A stretch of DNA of 64,000 nt, taken from assembly GCF_026151205.1 (NCBI RefSeq), contig NC_087079.1, forward strand, positions 9,290,635 through 9,354,634, read 5' to 3'. The notes under the pieces were generated by a model. The model was not told where the DNA came from, made no database searches, and saw only the letters and a program-made list of their open reading frames with translations. The DNA is from Bolinopsis microptera. Its lineage: Eukaryota; Ctenophora; Tentaculata; Lobata; Bolinopsidae. This document shows positions 1-11,339 of this stretch, piece after piece. The translations under genes were made by a program, and so were the position numbers. Every line of letters begins with the position of its first letter. Position 1 is the first letter of the stretch.

Positions 1-411
1 GTTACTATACATATGTTTTGTACATCAACAAAGTAGTCATGTGAATGTGAACCCTATTTACTATCTAGCCCATTTCTATTTTTCTAGGTCAATCAAATTC
101 TACTGATGGATCACATCACAAATTAATCGTCACTGATTGGTCATTGGCCGGATGACATGGTCTGATCTCTTTGGGGGTAAATTTCATGATCCAAGGTCCG
201 CCACCGGGTAGACTTAGACTTTTCTTTTTCAAGAGAGTGTTTACTCATCAGGATCATTAGTACTCAATAAATGAAACGTTATCTCACATCAACATAATTG
301 AAGAAGACATATTGATTGTTAACAAAACTTACAAATGTGGAGATTTCGATTCAATAGATTGATTTAAATTCAATAGATTTGAAATACACCACAATTCAAT
401 AAATTTAAAAT

Positions 412-432
412 AACCAGCGCCCGGCGCTGGTT
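412..432. repeat. Near-perfect palindrome with GCGCTGG core
   Basis: AACCAGCGC and GCGCTGGTT arms are separated by three bases. The same palindrome occurs in unit 2 (about 13,632) and unit 3 (about 25,650). The GCGCTGG core is the one that dominates the 540-bp repeat-rich element at 8732-9271. Confidence 0.6.
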
Positions 433-647
433 ACAAATGTTACTATTTGATAGATTTAAAATAACCAGCGGTGTTCGCCAGAGTTGGTTTATGCCGAGTA
501 AATACAATGTGCGACTTATTTTTGTGGTGTCTAACCGTGACCAAATAATAAATAAATGAGCCGGAGAAAATGTTCTCAGAAAGTGGTTCCCTGATTTAGT
601 TTAACGGAATCAATAGTCAAATTGATCTTACACCGTTATGTTTGCCC

Positions 648-1110
648 TTATGCTGTTTCTACTGCTACTGCTGCTGTTTCGTCTGCTGCTACTATTTCTT
701 CTGTTTCGTCTGGTTTTATTTCGTCTACTGCTGTTTCTACTGCTGCTGTTACTGATGCTGATGCTGAAGCTGATGCTGAAACTGATGCTGACACTGTTTC
801 TGCTACTATTGCTACTGTTTCTACTGCTATTAATACTGCTGCTAATGGTGATATTGATGCTGGTACTGATAATGATACTGATGCTGTCTTTGTTTCTGTT
901 TCTGCTACCATTTCTTCTGCTACTGATGCTGCTACTGCTTTTGCTGTTGGTGTTTCAGCTGCTGCTGCTGCTGGTGTTTCAGCTGCTACTGTTGCTGGTG
1001 TTTCAGCTGCTGATGTTTCAGCTGCTGCTGTTGTTGGTGTTTCAGCTGCTGCTGCTACTGCTGCTGCTGCTACTGCTGCTGCTGCTGCTGTAAAATAAAA
1101 GAAAGCGACT
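648..1110 (-). repeat. Trinucleotide-rich tail of the receptor (Ala/Glu/Thr/Pro/Ser low complexity)
   Basis: The last ~150 codons of the unit 1 receptor are imperfect GCT/GCA-type triplets encoding alanine runs and AAETPA-like units. All three frames of the plus strand also stay open here, as expected of triplet repeats, so those frames are not genes. Units 2 and 3 hold longer versions (13,861-14,690 and 25,878-26,712), including a ~120-bp internal duplication, so the intracellular tail length differs between copies. Confidence 0.75.
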
Positions 1111-4100
1111 GCCTTTCGTTTAAGTTTGTTAAACATGGAATAAAGTGATGTTCTCAGAGATATGTCGTATAGAAGAGGGTTAATCACCGAATTTATTGGT
1201 AAAACAAGGATTGAAAATAAGGGATACCACGGCGTTGCATCTAAAATATCGGCATAATGAAAGCAACAAGTAATGATAAAAGGTACCCAGCATGCAAAAT
1301 CCGTAAAGATAATCCATTGAGTAACTTTTTGCAGTTTGGTATTTTTTTTCTTTATCTGTTTGTCCATCTCCAGATTTTTTGTAGCGATTTTGTCCAGCTT
1401 TCTTGCAGATTTCTTTACCTTAATCACTATTGCCATATAAGAAACTGCTATAGTGACAAAACACGCGAAATTAACCCATTAGGGACGATAGGGTCGTTTA
1501 CGACCCACCTTTTCTAGAGGCTATAGAGGACAAACCAAAATACTAAACACCACGAATCTTTCGCACATATGCTCAAAATTTATTGGGCTACATTATTGAC
1601 TTTCCAGTCGAGACCCAATTAATCACTAACAATTAAATAATTAGACTAATTAGTCGTCATAATTGGAAAATATTTCACTTAACTTCTTGCCTTTATTGGG
1701 ACATTAAAACTTTATGTAGGCTTATTTTTTTGAGAACAAAATAGTTGCGGGCAACGATTTTCTTGGCACAAATGAAAAGCCCGTGATAATCAAATGTTCA
1801 CAAACAGAGCTAGACGCTGTTCACTAACTGCGGTCGCATACGACCCACTCGTCCGGGTCGCAAACGACCCATCACGGTTTTTCAGCTATTACTTCTGAAA
1901 CAAAGACGTTAGGACAAAATAAAAACTGTAGCATAAGTTAAAAACGTATGGTCAATACTGTGTGACTCTAACTTTTCAAAAATAGAGAATTTGGGTCATT
2001 AACGACCCACTCGGCTCACTTGCTTATTACTACATTTTTCCATGTAACTTCTTGAATTCCGCCTAAAACATGACATCATAAGTGCAAAATCGCCTCTCAG
2101 CAAGTGATTATCATCATAAATTGCGAAAAATCGGTTAAATGGGTCATTAGCGACCCACTAGGACCACAAAATTGATTAATTAAATATAATGTAGTCAAAC
2201 TATTACAAATATTAGTATAAAAACATATTATATCTTGGTCATTACTCCTGTACGATGATTTAACTTTTAAAATCGATCGACTGGGTCAATAACGACCCAC
2301 TCGGAAGTTGAACCACTTCATTAATTATCATGCTGTTCCACCATCAAGAAAGACACTCGTAGGTCTTAATTCCACACAAACCACGGTGGCTGACAACTAG
2401 ACCTTCTGAGATCCAGGGCCAACTGAAGGGCAGTCATCACTCATCAAAGAGCTGCGAGAATAACACGACTGCATATGCCTGGAGTTGCGTCCTGACTATG
2501 GTGTGTGGAAATCTGTACCGAAAGGACCGTGGCCGTGTCGTAAAAGAAAAGGAGATCGGCCCTCGTTCCTAACTTGCTAGGTTATAGCCATGCTGTTGTT
2601 GTTGCTTATTAGATTCTGTTACCTTTTTCGTCAATTTCGAATCTTGGTAAACGACCTGCTACAACTCACCGCTTGAGACCCAGGGTCCCACGGTGATCAG
2701 ATCATGTCACTCAAGAAAAATCCCCTGAACGAAGTTTACGAGATATCCTGTAACCTTGGGTAAATACTGAAAGAAGAGCGGTCAAATTGCATATTCTAAT
2801 CCAACATGCCAATCTGTTTGACATTCCTAGAAAGTACAAGAATAACTAAACAACTGCTGCATTCAGATGGCTGAATGTACAGCTCTGTGAAGAAGGACAA
2901 GGAAAAAGCCCCCCCCCCCCCCATCTGGCTGGTGGTACTGCAATCTGCAATCTCTCAGACAACTACGTCGTTGTGGGTAACAACCCCGCAACAACGAGGC
3001 AGCTTTCAAAACGAAACCAAGTATTACGTAATCGGCCGAGAGAGAGGGGGGTTTCCTAATGATTACGCTAGTGTAATTTTGACATAATAGCTGTGTGGTG
3101 GGGTGTGGGGGGGGGGCGGGGCTAAAAATTGTCCAATAAGTGATTACGTAATATTATGTCAATGTGAACGGCCCCTAAGAAGTAAAGAAAGGAAGCTGCG
3201 AAATGAGTAGACGCAGCCATCTGAAATCTGAATCCAGCAGTTGTATAGTTCTTCTTGGACTTTTTAGGAATCGGGAAAAGATAGGCACGTTGTTTGTTGT
3301 CTCACGACATTACGGTCGTGTACTAACAGCTGATAAACTCACCTACCTATCAATCCAATTCTGCCCATTATTCGTCAGTGATTGGGTGACGTGATCTGCA
3401 CAGATCACCTTGAGACTCCAAATCTCAGGAGGGCTAGTGGTCATCCACCCGGCGTGGTTTGCGTGGAATTAAGACCTACGAGTGTCTTTCTTGATGGTGG
3501 AACAGCATGATACTGATAATTAATAACGTGGTTCAACTTCCGAGTGGGTCGTTATTGACCCAGTTGATCGATTTTAAAAGTTAAATCAACGTACAGGAGT
3601 AATGACCAAGATATAACATGTTTTTATACTAATATTTGTAATAGTTTGACAACATTATATTTAATTAATCAATTTTGTGGTCCTAGTGGGTCGCTAATGA
3701 CCCATTTAACCGATTTTTCGCAGTTTATGATGATAATCACTTGCTGAGAGGCATGTTTGCACTTATGATGTCATGTTTTAGGCTGAATTCAAGAAGTTAC
3801 ACGGACAAATGTAGTAATAAGCAAGTGAGCCGAGTGGGTCGTTATTGACCCAAATTCTCTATTTTTGAAAAGTTAGAGTCACACAGTATTGACCATATGT
3901 TTTTAACTTATGCAACAGTTTTTATTTTATCCTAACGTCTTTGTTTCAGAAGTAATAGCCGAAAAACCGTGATGGGTCGTTTGTGACCCGGACGAGTGGG
4001 TCGTATGCGACCATAGCTGTATCTTTTAAAGTAAACGAGATACAGATTAGCTTTTTTGGATATCTCATTTTTGCTGTAATGTGACCTAGTGTGTTAAACG

Positions 4101-7100
4101 GCATCAAAATCGGCAAACTTTAAAACTCGTCGTCCCTAATGGGTTAATGCAAATGATCAAGAAAACAAAGCCCTGTTGAGGATCATTCCTTTTGACATAA
4201 TACTTAAATAAACAGACAGGTGCGTTACCATAGAACGAAAGTTTGTAACGAGAAATCCCTCCGTAGTCATTGGAAAAAATAGCGTCTACAAGAACCTTTA
4301 TTTGAGCCCAAGTGAGGTCCTCGGCTGCTATCCTGCCATAATACTTCTGAAGTATTTCTCGGTGTACATATTTATCCGGACAGCCAATAAACAGTGAGTT
4401 TGAATTTTCGTATTTCATACCATTCACAAAGAAATCTTCGAGTTCTTCAACTAAAGGCAGCCAAGAAATAACTGATGATACCATCAAGATAGTGAAAAGT
4501 ATTACGACCACTTTTATCAAACTTTTGTTTGTGACTTCCTTAGGTATCACTAAATTGTTATTATATACACCGAAAGCTCTCAGTAAGCCCAAAGCAGTCA
4601 TGGATAGCAAAGATACTTGGGAGCCGGTAGTGCTTATGATGCCTAAAGAAACACAGATGTTACTAGAAAGCCAGTTTAGTTGAATCGAGCAGTACGTTTT
4701 ACTGTGATAAGTATTGTAAACCGAGATCATGGTAAGGTAGATACCAATCATGAGGTCACCCATGCTGATTAGAAAAACCAAGCTCTTGTTGAGAAGTGCA
4801 GCTTCTGATTTTGTAGCTCTGATACTAGAGATGTTCTTAAATACTGACACACAATTTAAGATGAGAGCTAACACTCCAATGGTCCAACCAACAAGCTTAA
4901 GGAAAGTGCTGTTAACGATTTCTTGTCCACAACTTTCATTGCATTCGTCTGAAATATCGGAGCAGTGAACAGTTTTATCACATTTCTGGGTGATTGGAAG
5001 GTACACGCCAGATTTATGGCACTTAAAGTGGTTAGTGCACCCCGACTCATCTGAACTATCTCCACAATCATCAGCCAGGTCGCATACTTTGTCATAAGTG
5101 ATACATTTGCCGTTTTCACAAAGGAATAAATCATTACCGAGTTTTCCTGTTTTGAAATCTTTGATCAGGAAAGTAAGTTGACCTTCTTTGTCTGGGGTGA
5201 ATATCTTATCCCTATCGAATTGTCCACTGCAAGAGTCCCACCTAATCGATCTTCTTAGTGGGCAAGTTGCATTCATGCAACGTCCCAAACAGCTTGCAAA
5301 AACGTAATACTCTCCAAAAAAGTATCTGCAGTCTTTCTTTGCGTCGGGTAAAATTATCTCAGTAGTTTTGTTCCGCCCAAAGATGTCTGTGTCAGGGAAA
5401 AGGAAACTTACTCTTGAACAATATTGGTTGGTAAGATTTGATATTTCAATAAGTCCTGCTAGGCAATGTTGCATTCGTATTTTCATCTTGCTATCTCTTG
5501 TAGCTTTTGCAAAAGGTATAGTTTGAATTCTCGACACACTGCATATCTCAATTTCATTACCGCAAGATTCTTTCCTATCACATAGGTTGGAAAAGCTAAC
5601 AAACCTTAGGTCCGAGTTGTAACATATGAATACCTCGTCACATTCAGTTTCATCGTGACTAACAAGGCGGAATGTTGACCCCTTTCCACAAGTTGGCCAA
5701 TGCACCTTTTCATCTTCACCATTCGTGCAGTCGACCAGTCCGTCATGCACCCATGCAAAAGGAAAGACAATGTCATCCATAACATGGGAAAGATACCTTC
5801 TCGTACATTTCTTTGTGGTCATAATTTGGCATAGGTCTAGACGTTCGTCACTACTATCACCGCAATCTGGGTGACCATCACACAAAAGGTGTTTGTGTAT
5901 AAAACAGGAGCCACTACTTTCAACGCACGCCTTATCGATTCCATCGTCACATATTTGTGGTATGGAGTTGATGGGAATGGTTTGGACGTGTAATGATTTC
6001 AGGCAGATGATCTGCTTGGCAACAGTGGTGTTGTATCCACGAACTGGGCATTCTATACCCACTCTAGATGGGTCCGAGCAGTTGGTTTGGTCGCTGTAAT
6101 CGTCACAAAATAGTATGATTTCGTCTGGGTAATTCCAACTCATTCTGCTGCGAAGTCTTGCGGCACATCGGGTATAATTATGAAGCGGTACTATAACCCC
6201 TTTTCTTAAATTGAGGCACGTTGTTGTCATTTCATTGATCACACAATATTTTTCATCATTCCCATCATTACAGTCTTTTACCCCGTCACACACAAAGTTT
6301 GCAGTAAAATACCAAGTTTGGTGCATCAGATTGTTGTCCAAAAACTCTCCACACTGAACACCGTACTCAAAACCATTACAAAACTGTTCGTCCGTGCAAT
6401 CACCATATGGGGAGCAAATAAGATCACACAGTTCAGAGTCTTTTTGATATTCACAGAAAGCTTCATCAAGGTTTGTGTTAAGGCAGTCATTCTTCCCATC
6501 GCAAGAACGAACCCCAAAAATTCCGTCAGAGTGGATGTCAGCCGTGTGAACAATATGAGTAAATGTATTCATCTGTGGCATTTGTTTCAGGCAAAGATAT
6601 CCACATGGGTATTCACCTGGTTTGAGAAAATTAGGTCAACAGAATTAAGTTGAATTAAAGTTGTTAATGATGTTATATTGGTTTATATTCATCCTTAGGG
6701 TTAATAACTATTGCTAACAAAAAACTATTTCACTTATAGGAACATGACTTAGGAGCTGCTGTTTACTTGCCCTTAGGAGCTGCTGTCTACCTGCCCTTTG
6801 GAAATGCTTTTTGTAGATGTGGTTGTCTGTGGTTATTACTTCTACTTAGCCGTTCGGTGTCAAGATCAGCTAAGTGTGCGGAACAGTTCGGTGTGAAGAA
6901 CTTTATAGAACGATCGGTGTATCAGATCAGTTCAGTGTGCAGTGTTAAGAGGTTCGGTGTTAAGAACTTTACAATTGTAGGACAATTGTATCGTAATTAT
7001 CGTATTACTTGAAGAGCCGAAGAACTACAGAAGACACAGTTATTGTAGCAGTGAAGTCCCAGTTTTATATTAGTGATTAGTATAATTGGTATTGACAATT

Positions 7101-9403
7101 ATAATTTGGTATTAGTATTATCATTGTTAGTCTAGTGAGTGTGAGTGTGTGGTTAGCCGTGGTTATTCAGGTAAGACTAATAGAGATAATTACAGTGATC
7201 TTTCGTAAGTATCCTTAATCATTGTTGATTGACTTTTACATTAATTGTCATTATCATTAATTGTGTTTTCATTGTCCTCTCTTATATATAAGTTATCAAA
7301 AGTTACCAAAGATAACACTGACGGACTCGTCTTAGGTATCATATACATAATTATACTACTAATTATTAATCATATATATATGATATATATTATATAGTTA
7401 TTAAATATATATAGACACGGCACAAAAACGTATTTATTTCAAATAGATCTTGCGGAGCAGGTTCTAACTGATAGACAGCACTGAGTGTTCGTCTATGACA
7501 AATTCATGTAGCCGAAACGTCGACAACACATATTTTGTTTTACAGTTAGTACTATAGTAGAGATCGACCCACACTCAAGAGAGCAAAAACGAATCATATG
7601 TTTTCAAACACACACAAATAAGTATACACCCAATTCCGGAAATTTGTTAACCCGGCTCATCCCGCTAATTCTCGATCAACAATCCGGTCGTATCTAGAAA
7701 CCTTATAATTATCTCCGGGAATTATATCCCCGAAAAGTCGTGAACACAGAGCACTGATAATTTCCCGCTAGAGTTCCGAGAGTATCATCAACAGCCAAAG
7801 TATTATTGTATTAAAAACCGTCAATGTGTACCACAACTGCATCAATCATATCCGACACTCTCTAAGTTGGGCACCTACTGTTAGTTCAAGTTGTAATAAT
7901 GAACTACATATATTGATATATTATGTTAACTAATTTAATTTGATGATAAAATCATTACCTGCCATCGAACTAGTTGCAAAACTAGAAAATGGGCTTATTG
8001 GACGAATCACTGATTCTATTCCACAGGCTTGGTAGTGATGTAAGTCATTTTTGCATAGTTCATCAACTGAAGCGTAGGAAATCCTGAAAATATAACACAG
8101 GCAGCTAGCTATAACAACATTGTTCTCTTGAGTACAATGTTGGACAGTACTGGACAGTGTCCAGTGAGGCAGTGACTGAGATAATATGGTACCTCAGAAT
8201 ATTATCTGATAATGTAGATAATGGTACCGCACATTAATCATTAACCATTGGTTGTTTGATCAATTATAATTGTTAATTTAATCAGTAAAGGGAGAAGGAC
8301 ACGGAGAAGGAGAAAGAAAAAATATATATAAATAATACCTGCCGCTTCTGGCGATGAAGGACTTATAGAATAGTGATGAGTTCACACATTTGTGGAAACC
8401 AAGATGACCTGATGTTGAGTTCGCTAGTTCTTCGCAGACGTACTTGAGAAAGCCTCCATTATTTTGAATCTCGCAAGTTGGAGTAAGACTGCCTGGAAGA
8501 ATTTGACTTCGAAGTGAACTGTTTTCTTGATATTTAAAGTTATACAGAGTGATTAAGAGTTTATAAAGAGTCATATATGCGATTTGCTGTAATCGCTCAG
8601 AAACCAATCTTTGTATTAAACCCTAGCTATGAATGATATCCAAACAAACAAATATGTATCTCAGTCATCTGAGGGTAGAAATCCCACATTTTAGGTCCTA
8701 CGAAGTTACAAAATTGTACTATTGATAGACTGGTTCTTTTGCGATAGTCAAAACGCGACAACTAGCGCTGGATGGCGACAACTAGCGCTATCCAGCGCTA
8801 GTTGTCGCCATCCAGCGCTAGTTGTCGCTATCCAGCGCTGGATAACGCTGGCCAGCGCAAAATATATATGTTCGATAATTGTCGCTATCCAGCGCTAGTT
8901 GTCGCCATCCAGCGCTAGTTGTCGCCATCCAGCGCTAGTTGTCGCTATCCAGCGCTAGTTGTCGCTGGCTATGCGACACTGTTGCACGCGATAGTTTGCG
9001 ATGGCCAGCGCAACTGGCCATCGCAGAAAACAGTTCGATAACTAGCGCTGGATAGCGACAACTAGCGCTGGATAGCGACAACTAGCGCTGGCCAGCGCTG
9101 GCCAGCGCAAAGCGATAGCCAGCGCTGGCCAGCGCTGGCCATCGATATCCAGCGCAAAATTTTTGCGCTATTACTCGTCAGCTAGCGCTGGCCAGCGCTA
9201 GCCAGCGCTAGCCAGCGCTAGTTGTCGCTATCCAGCGCTAGTTGTCGCGTTTTGACTATCGCAAAAGAACCGATAGACTTACTATTCTGAATGTAATCAC
9301 CGTTTGTTTGAGCCATACTCATAGAACCAAACTGGGTTACCAATAGTATCAAGCGGATGCAATGAATGATGAAAGCAATACGTAAGGCTTTCGTCACGAA
9401 CAT
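648..9403 (-). CDS. LDLa-repeat class A GPCR (GRL101/relaxin-receptor-like), unit 1; interrupted by a piggyBac-type element
   Basis: Predicted plasma-membrane receptor; the ligand is unknown. Phase-consistent exons are 9403-9283, 8492-8339, 8083-7959 and 6616-4148 joined to 1474-648. They total 3,696 nt, exactly 1,232 codons including the stop, once the insertion at 1475-4143 is left out. Exon 1 encodes a signal peptide. The ectodomain has LDLa-type Cys/Asp/Ser-Asp-Glu modules near residues 164-188, 235-258, 370-396, 418-443, 630-660 and 662-693. The 7TM part starts near residue 708. CWVPF in TM6 and NPLLY in TM7 are class A hallmarks. The usual DRY after TM3 reads LLRAF. No leucine-rich repeats are seen, unlike GRL101 or RXFP1. 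The insertion puts a stop just after the start of TM5. The AATAAA present downstream in units 2 and 3 is mutated here. Exons between those listed are possible but not needed by phase. Confidence 0.8.
1475..4143. mobile_element. Non-autonomous piggyBac-type element, long hairpin structure, 2,669 bp
   Basis: It is flanked by TTAA at 1471-1474 and 4144-4147, while units 2 and 3 have a single TTAA at the same codon. The ends are inverted: CCCATTAGGGACGA on the left, its exact complement on the right. CCC...GGG ends with a TTAA target are characteristic of piggyBac. Inverted homology continues far inward: 1807-2393 matches 3454-4013 in reverse, and matches resume near 2825-2880 and 3215-3270. No transposase frame is visible. 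The arms contain eleven GGGTC-N6-GACCC-type palindromes. It lies in the large receptor exon, in the TM5 codons. Confidence 0.88.
6662..7298. mobile_element. Candidate solo LTR, 637 bp
   Basis: Present only in unit 1, between exons 3 and 4 of the receptor. It begins TGTTAATG and ends GTTATCA, i.e. TG...CA, and is flanked by the 5-bp duplication AAAGT (6657-6661 and 7299-7303). Units 2 and 3 show the empty site with one AAAGT. It contains four diverged copies of a TTCGGTGTNAAGA motif. A 5-bp duplication with TG...CA ends fits an LTR-retrotransposon LTR left after recombination. No internal coding region is present. Confidence 0.68.
7959..8083 (-). CDS. Receptor exon 3, unit 1
   Basis: The acceptor reads ATATTTTCAG before GATTTCC and the donor is GCAG/GTAATG. 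The exon is 125 bp, entering in phase 2 and leaving in phase 1. This matches exon 2 upstream and the G/GT start of the large exon at 6616. It encodes part of the N-terminal ectodomain with two cysteines. The unit 3 copy (30,231-30,355) has the same length. The unit 2 copy (19,676-19,801) has one extra A and is frameshifted. Confidence 0.7.
8339..8492 (-). CDS. Receptor exon 2, unit 1
   Basis: The acceptor TTCTTCCAG/GC completes the codon begun by exon 1 (phase 1). The donor is GGCAG/GTATTA. At 154 bp it encodes the segment starting SLTPTCEIQNNGG and ending FIARSG. Copies are at 20,059-20,212 in unit 2 and 30,929-31,091 in unit 3. The unit 3 exon carries a 9-bp in-frame insertion, which suggests some constraint on frame. 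Confidence 0.68.
8732..9271. mobile_element. TIR element packed with GCGCTAGTTGTCGC-type repeats, unit 1
   Basis: 540 bp flanked by the 8-bp duplication GATAGACT (8724-8731 and 9272-9279). Unit 3 has the empty site at about 31,327-31,334. The ends are inverted over about 40 bases, starting GGTTCTTTTGCGATAGTC. The interior is almost entirely forward and reversed copies of GCGCTAGTTGTCGCTATCCA and shorter GCGCTGGCCA units. There is no coding capacity. The 8-bp duplication suits hAT-like transposition, but the GG start is not the usual hAT CA, so the superfamily is open. Confidence 0.8.
9283..9403 (-). CDS. Receptor exon 1 (signal peptide), unit 1
   Basis: ATG at 9403 followed by 40 codons with a hydrophobic core (IAFIIHCIRLILLVTQF), then donor AATA/GTAAGT, phase 1. 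The only ATG upstream of the hydrophobic stretch is the chosen start. The repeat-rich element inserted 3-4 bases inside the intron; its target duplication rebuilt the GTAAGT donor. Unit 2 copy: 21,003-21,123. Unit 3 has two copies: 31,336-31,459 and 31,739-31,859. Confidence 0.72.
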
Positions 9404-9722
9404 TGTGCCTAATTGGATATGTACATGGTGAAATTAACAATGTAGTACTTGGTCAGTTCAGCGCCGCGCGCCAACAATTATTCAATTCAGATTATCTCGC
9501 AAAATAACTTTGCGAAGGTATAGCCATAGCCATAGGAACGTAGGCGATAAATGTGCGCGATCCGAGGGCACGTAAGTATGTACGTACGCGTACGCACGAC
9601 GGTCGCGAGCTAGCATACACGATAAAAAACCTTGTTCGCTAACCCTTCGGCACTTTGAGTCATGGATCTCGGGAAAAAATGAGTAGTTATTGATTTATTG
9701 TATTACTATTTGTACTTATTAC

Positions 9723-9843
9723 TATAATTGTGGAAATATTTATTGTTCTTTTTAGCCGTACCCATAGAAACAAACTGAATTATCAATATCATCATGATCA
9801 ACCATAAGCGATGAAAGATACAAGCAGCATAAAATAATTCCAT
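9723..9843 (-). CDS. Alternative first exon (second signal peptide), unit 1
   Basis: ATG at 9843 opens a 40-codon frame with a hydrophobic stretch (LWLIMMILIIQFVSMG) aligned in layout with the first signal exon: QFVSMGTA here, QFGSMSMAQ there. The donor position is homologous and also phase 1, so either exon could splice to exon 2. In unit 1 the donor is weak (ATA/GTAATA); in unit 3 it is perfect (AATA/GTAAGT, exon 33,017-33,134). In unit 2 a hAT MITE splits it. Confidence 0.5.
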
Positions 9844-10129
9844 CTCGAACGATTGTTTGCGGTTTGACAATATAACTATAACTATAAGTTAAAGTACAGT
9901 ATGACTGATCATTTTCAACTTGATATTTATAGGAAATATTTGTAAAGAAGTGCGAAAAAGCACATGACTATTTTATGTTTGGTTTTCATGACTTCGCAAC
10001 GACTAAAAGCTTTTTATTTCAATAAAAGGTGCAAAAATGTTGGCATATGAGCGTTATGTTATATTCATGTTCAATCAATAAGATAGTCTTTTTATTATTA
10101 TTTACTATATACTATACATATATGACTTT

Positions 10130-10740
10130 GAAGGCTGCCGGACCCGACAAAGTGGATGTACACCGCTGTTGTTAGACATATCGTAACCTTATACTGCTGC
10201 AGTATATGGATCAGGGTGACTCAAACAGAGCACAATTTGCAAAGAAGTTCAAAGATTTCAGGCACTGGCACTTAGAATCATGTGTGGTGTCAATGTCATG
10301 CCAATTGCACTCCCTTCGTCGCACTGAGCCACCTCGCTGGACGCTGACATTTCAGATATTATACTTTTCCTTAGAGGTGAAGTAGCAAAGGGTGCAGCTA
10401 GGCTGCACGCCAACGGTAGCCTCTCCCTAGAAACTATCACCTATGGAAAATGGACAACCACAACTCACATCACCATCAATAAACGATTACCATCTCGAGC
10501 AGAGAGAGATCTTTCAATACCAATTTTTCCGTTACAACTCCTGGCGCAAACATAGTCATACCGAATTCAGAGACTTCCTGCAAAACACCATTAACAGAAT
10601 CCCATCCAGCGATATAACTGCTACACAGACGAGCCACGCACAGATTCAGGAAGCAGGGCTGGTTATATCATCACCACTGACAATAATAATACAACTCTAG
10701 AGGAAAAATCATTTAAACTTCCTGCCTATATTGTCACAGT
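10130..10740 (+). pseudogene. Decayed LINE fragment (RT C-terminus to RNase H start), unit 1
   Basis: Broken frames read DIILFLRGEVAKGAARLHA and then CYTDEPRTDSG followed by AGYIITTDNN. These align in order with the region between the RT and RNase H of the LINE at 35-39 kb (EEAAKGALRL; the CYT-GSK RNase H start). Stops and frame changes show it is dead. It is repeated in unit 2 (22,140-22,750) and unit 3 (33,400-33,998), where unit 3 homology ends. Confidence 0.6.
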
Positions 10741-11339
10741 GTGGAGGTTTTTAAGAATGAAGAAATTTGCACAAAATACGCGCCAACACTGTTAATGTTT
10801 TACGAAATTCGGTTAAAAAAACCCAAAATCACCATATTCAGGTGCCTCAAAATTAAAAACCATGTTGAAATTGAGTTGGAGATCTGAAATTTTGCAGGGC
10901 GTCTAGACGTTGACCAAATACGATATTGGACCGAATGTCACGTGACTTCAGTTATCCCTTGTATGGTACAACTACAAGTAGCTGCAATTGATCAGCTCTT
11001 AATTGGGCTGCAATCTTTGACTGCAGCCCTATAATTACCCAATTTTAAATGAACGATACCTCATTCTACAGTATGATGAGGGCGTAAAGAGAAGACTTCC
11101 CGGAATCAGCACAATGAAGGGAACAAGATGCTTCATGCTGTTGGAGTTTTAATTATTCATCTTCCACCCGTAGTCCCTACCAAATCGACTGCAAAAAAAA
11201 GTTTCAAATTTCAGGAGTATCGGGAAGTGGGTTTTCTGGAACCCCTGTTTAAAACAGATTGTCGTGAACGGTGAAGTATTATATATGTATATATAATAAA
11301 TAATAATGTATAGATAGATTTTACCAAAACCCATCAAAA
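10741..11339. other. No gene seen
   Basis: AT-rich sequence shared by units 1 and 2 (22,760-23,357). The short frames have no recognisable protein similarity. A short AT-rich run lies at 11,280-11,310. Confidence 0.5.

Noticed and set aside
622-1098. Plus-strand open frames over the triplet repeat (also 13,841-14,748 and 25,857-26,713)
   Set aside because: By-products of GCT-type triplets; the minus frame is continuous with the receptor TM7 region and is the real one.
2875-3087. 70-codon frame in the loop of the hairpin element
   Set aside because: Contains a poly-C/poly-Pro run, no homology recognised, not shared with other sequence in the window.
8750-9260. CRISPR-like or satellite origin of the GCGCTAG repeats
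   Set aside because: Orientation alternates, spacers are absent, and inverted ends with an 8-bp target duplication show a transposon.
10258-10700. Small genes in units 1 and 2
   Set aside because: Fragments of a dead LINE, shown by alignment with the RT-RNase H junction of the LINE at 35-36 kb.
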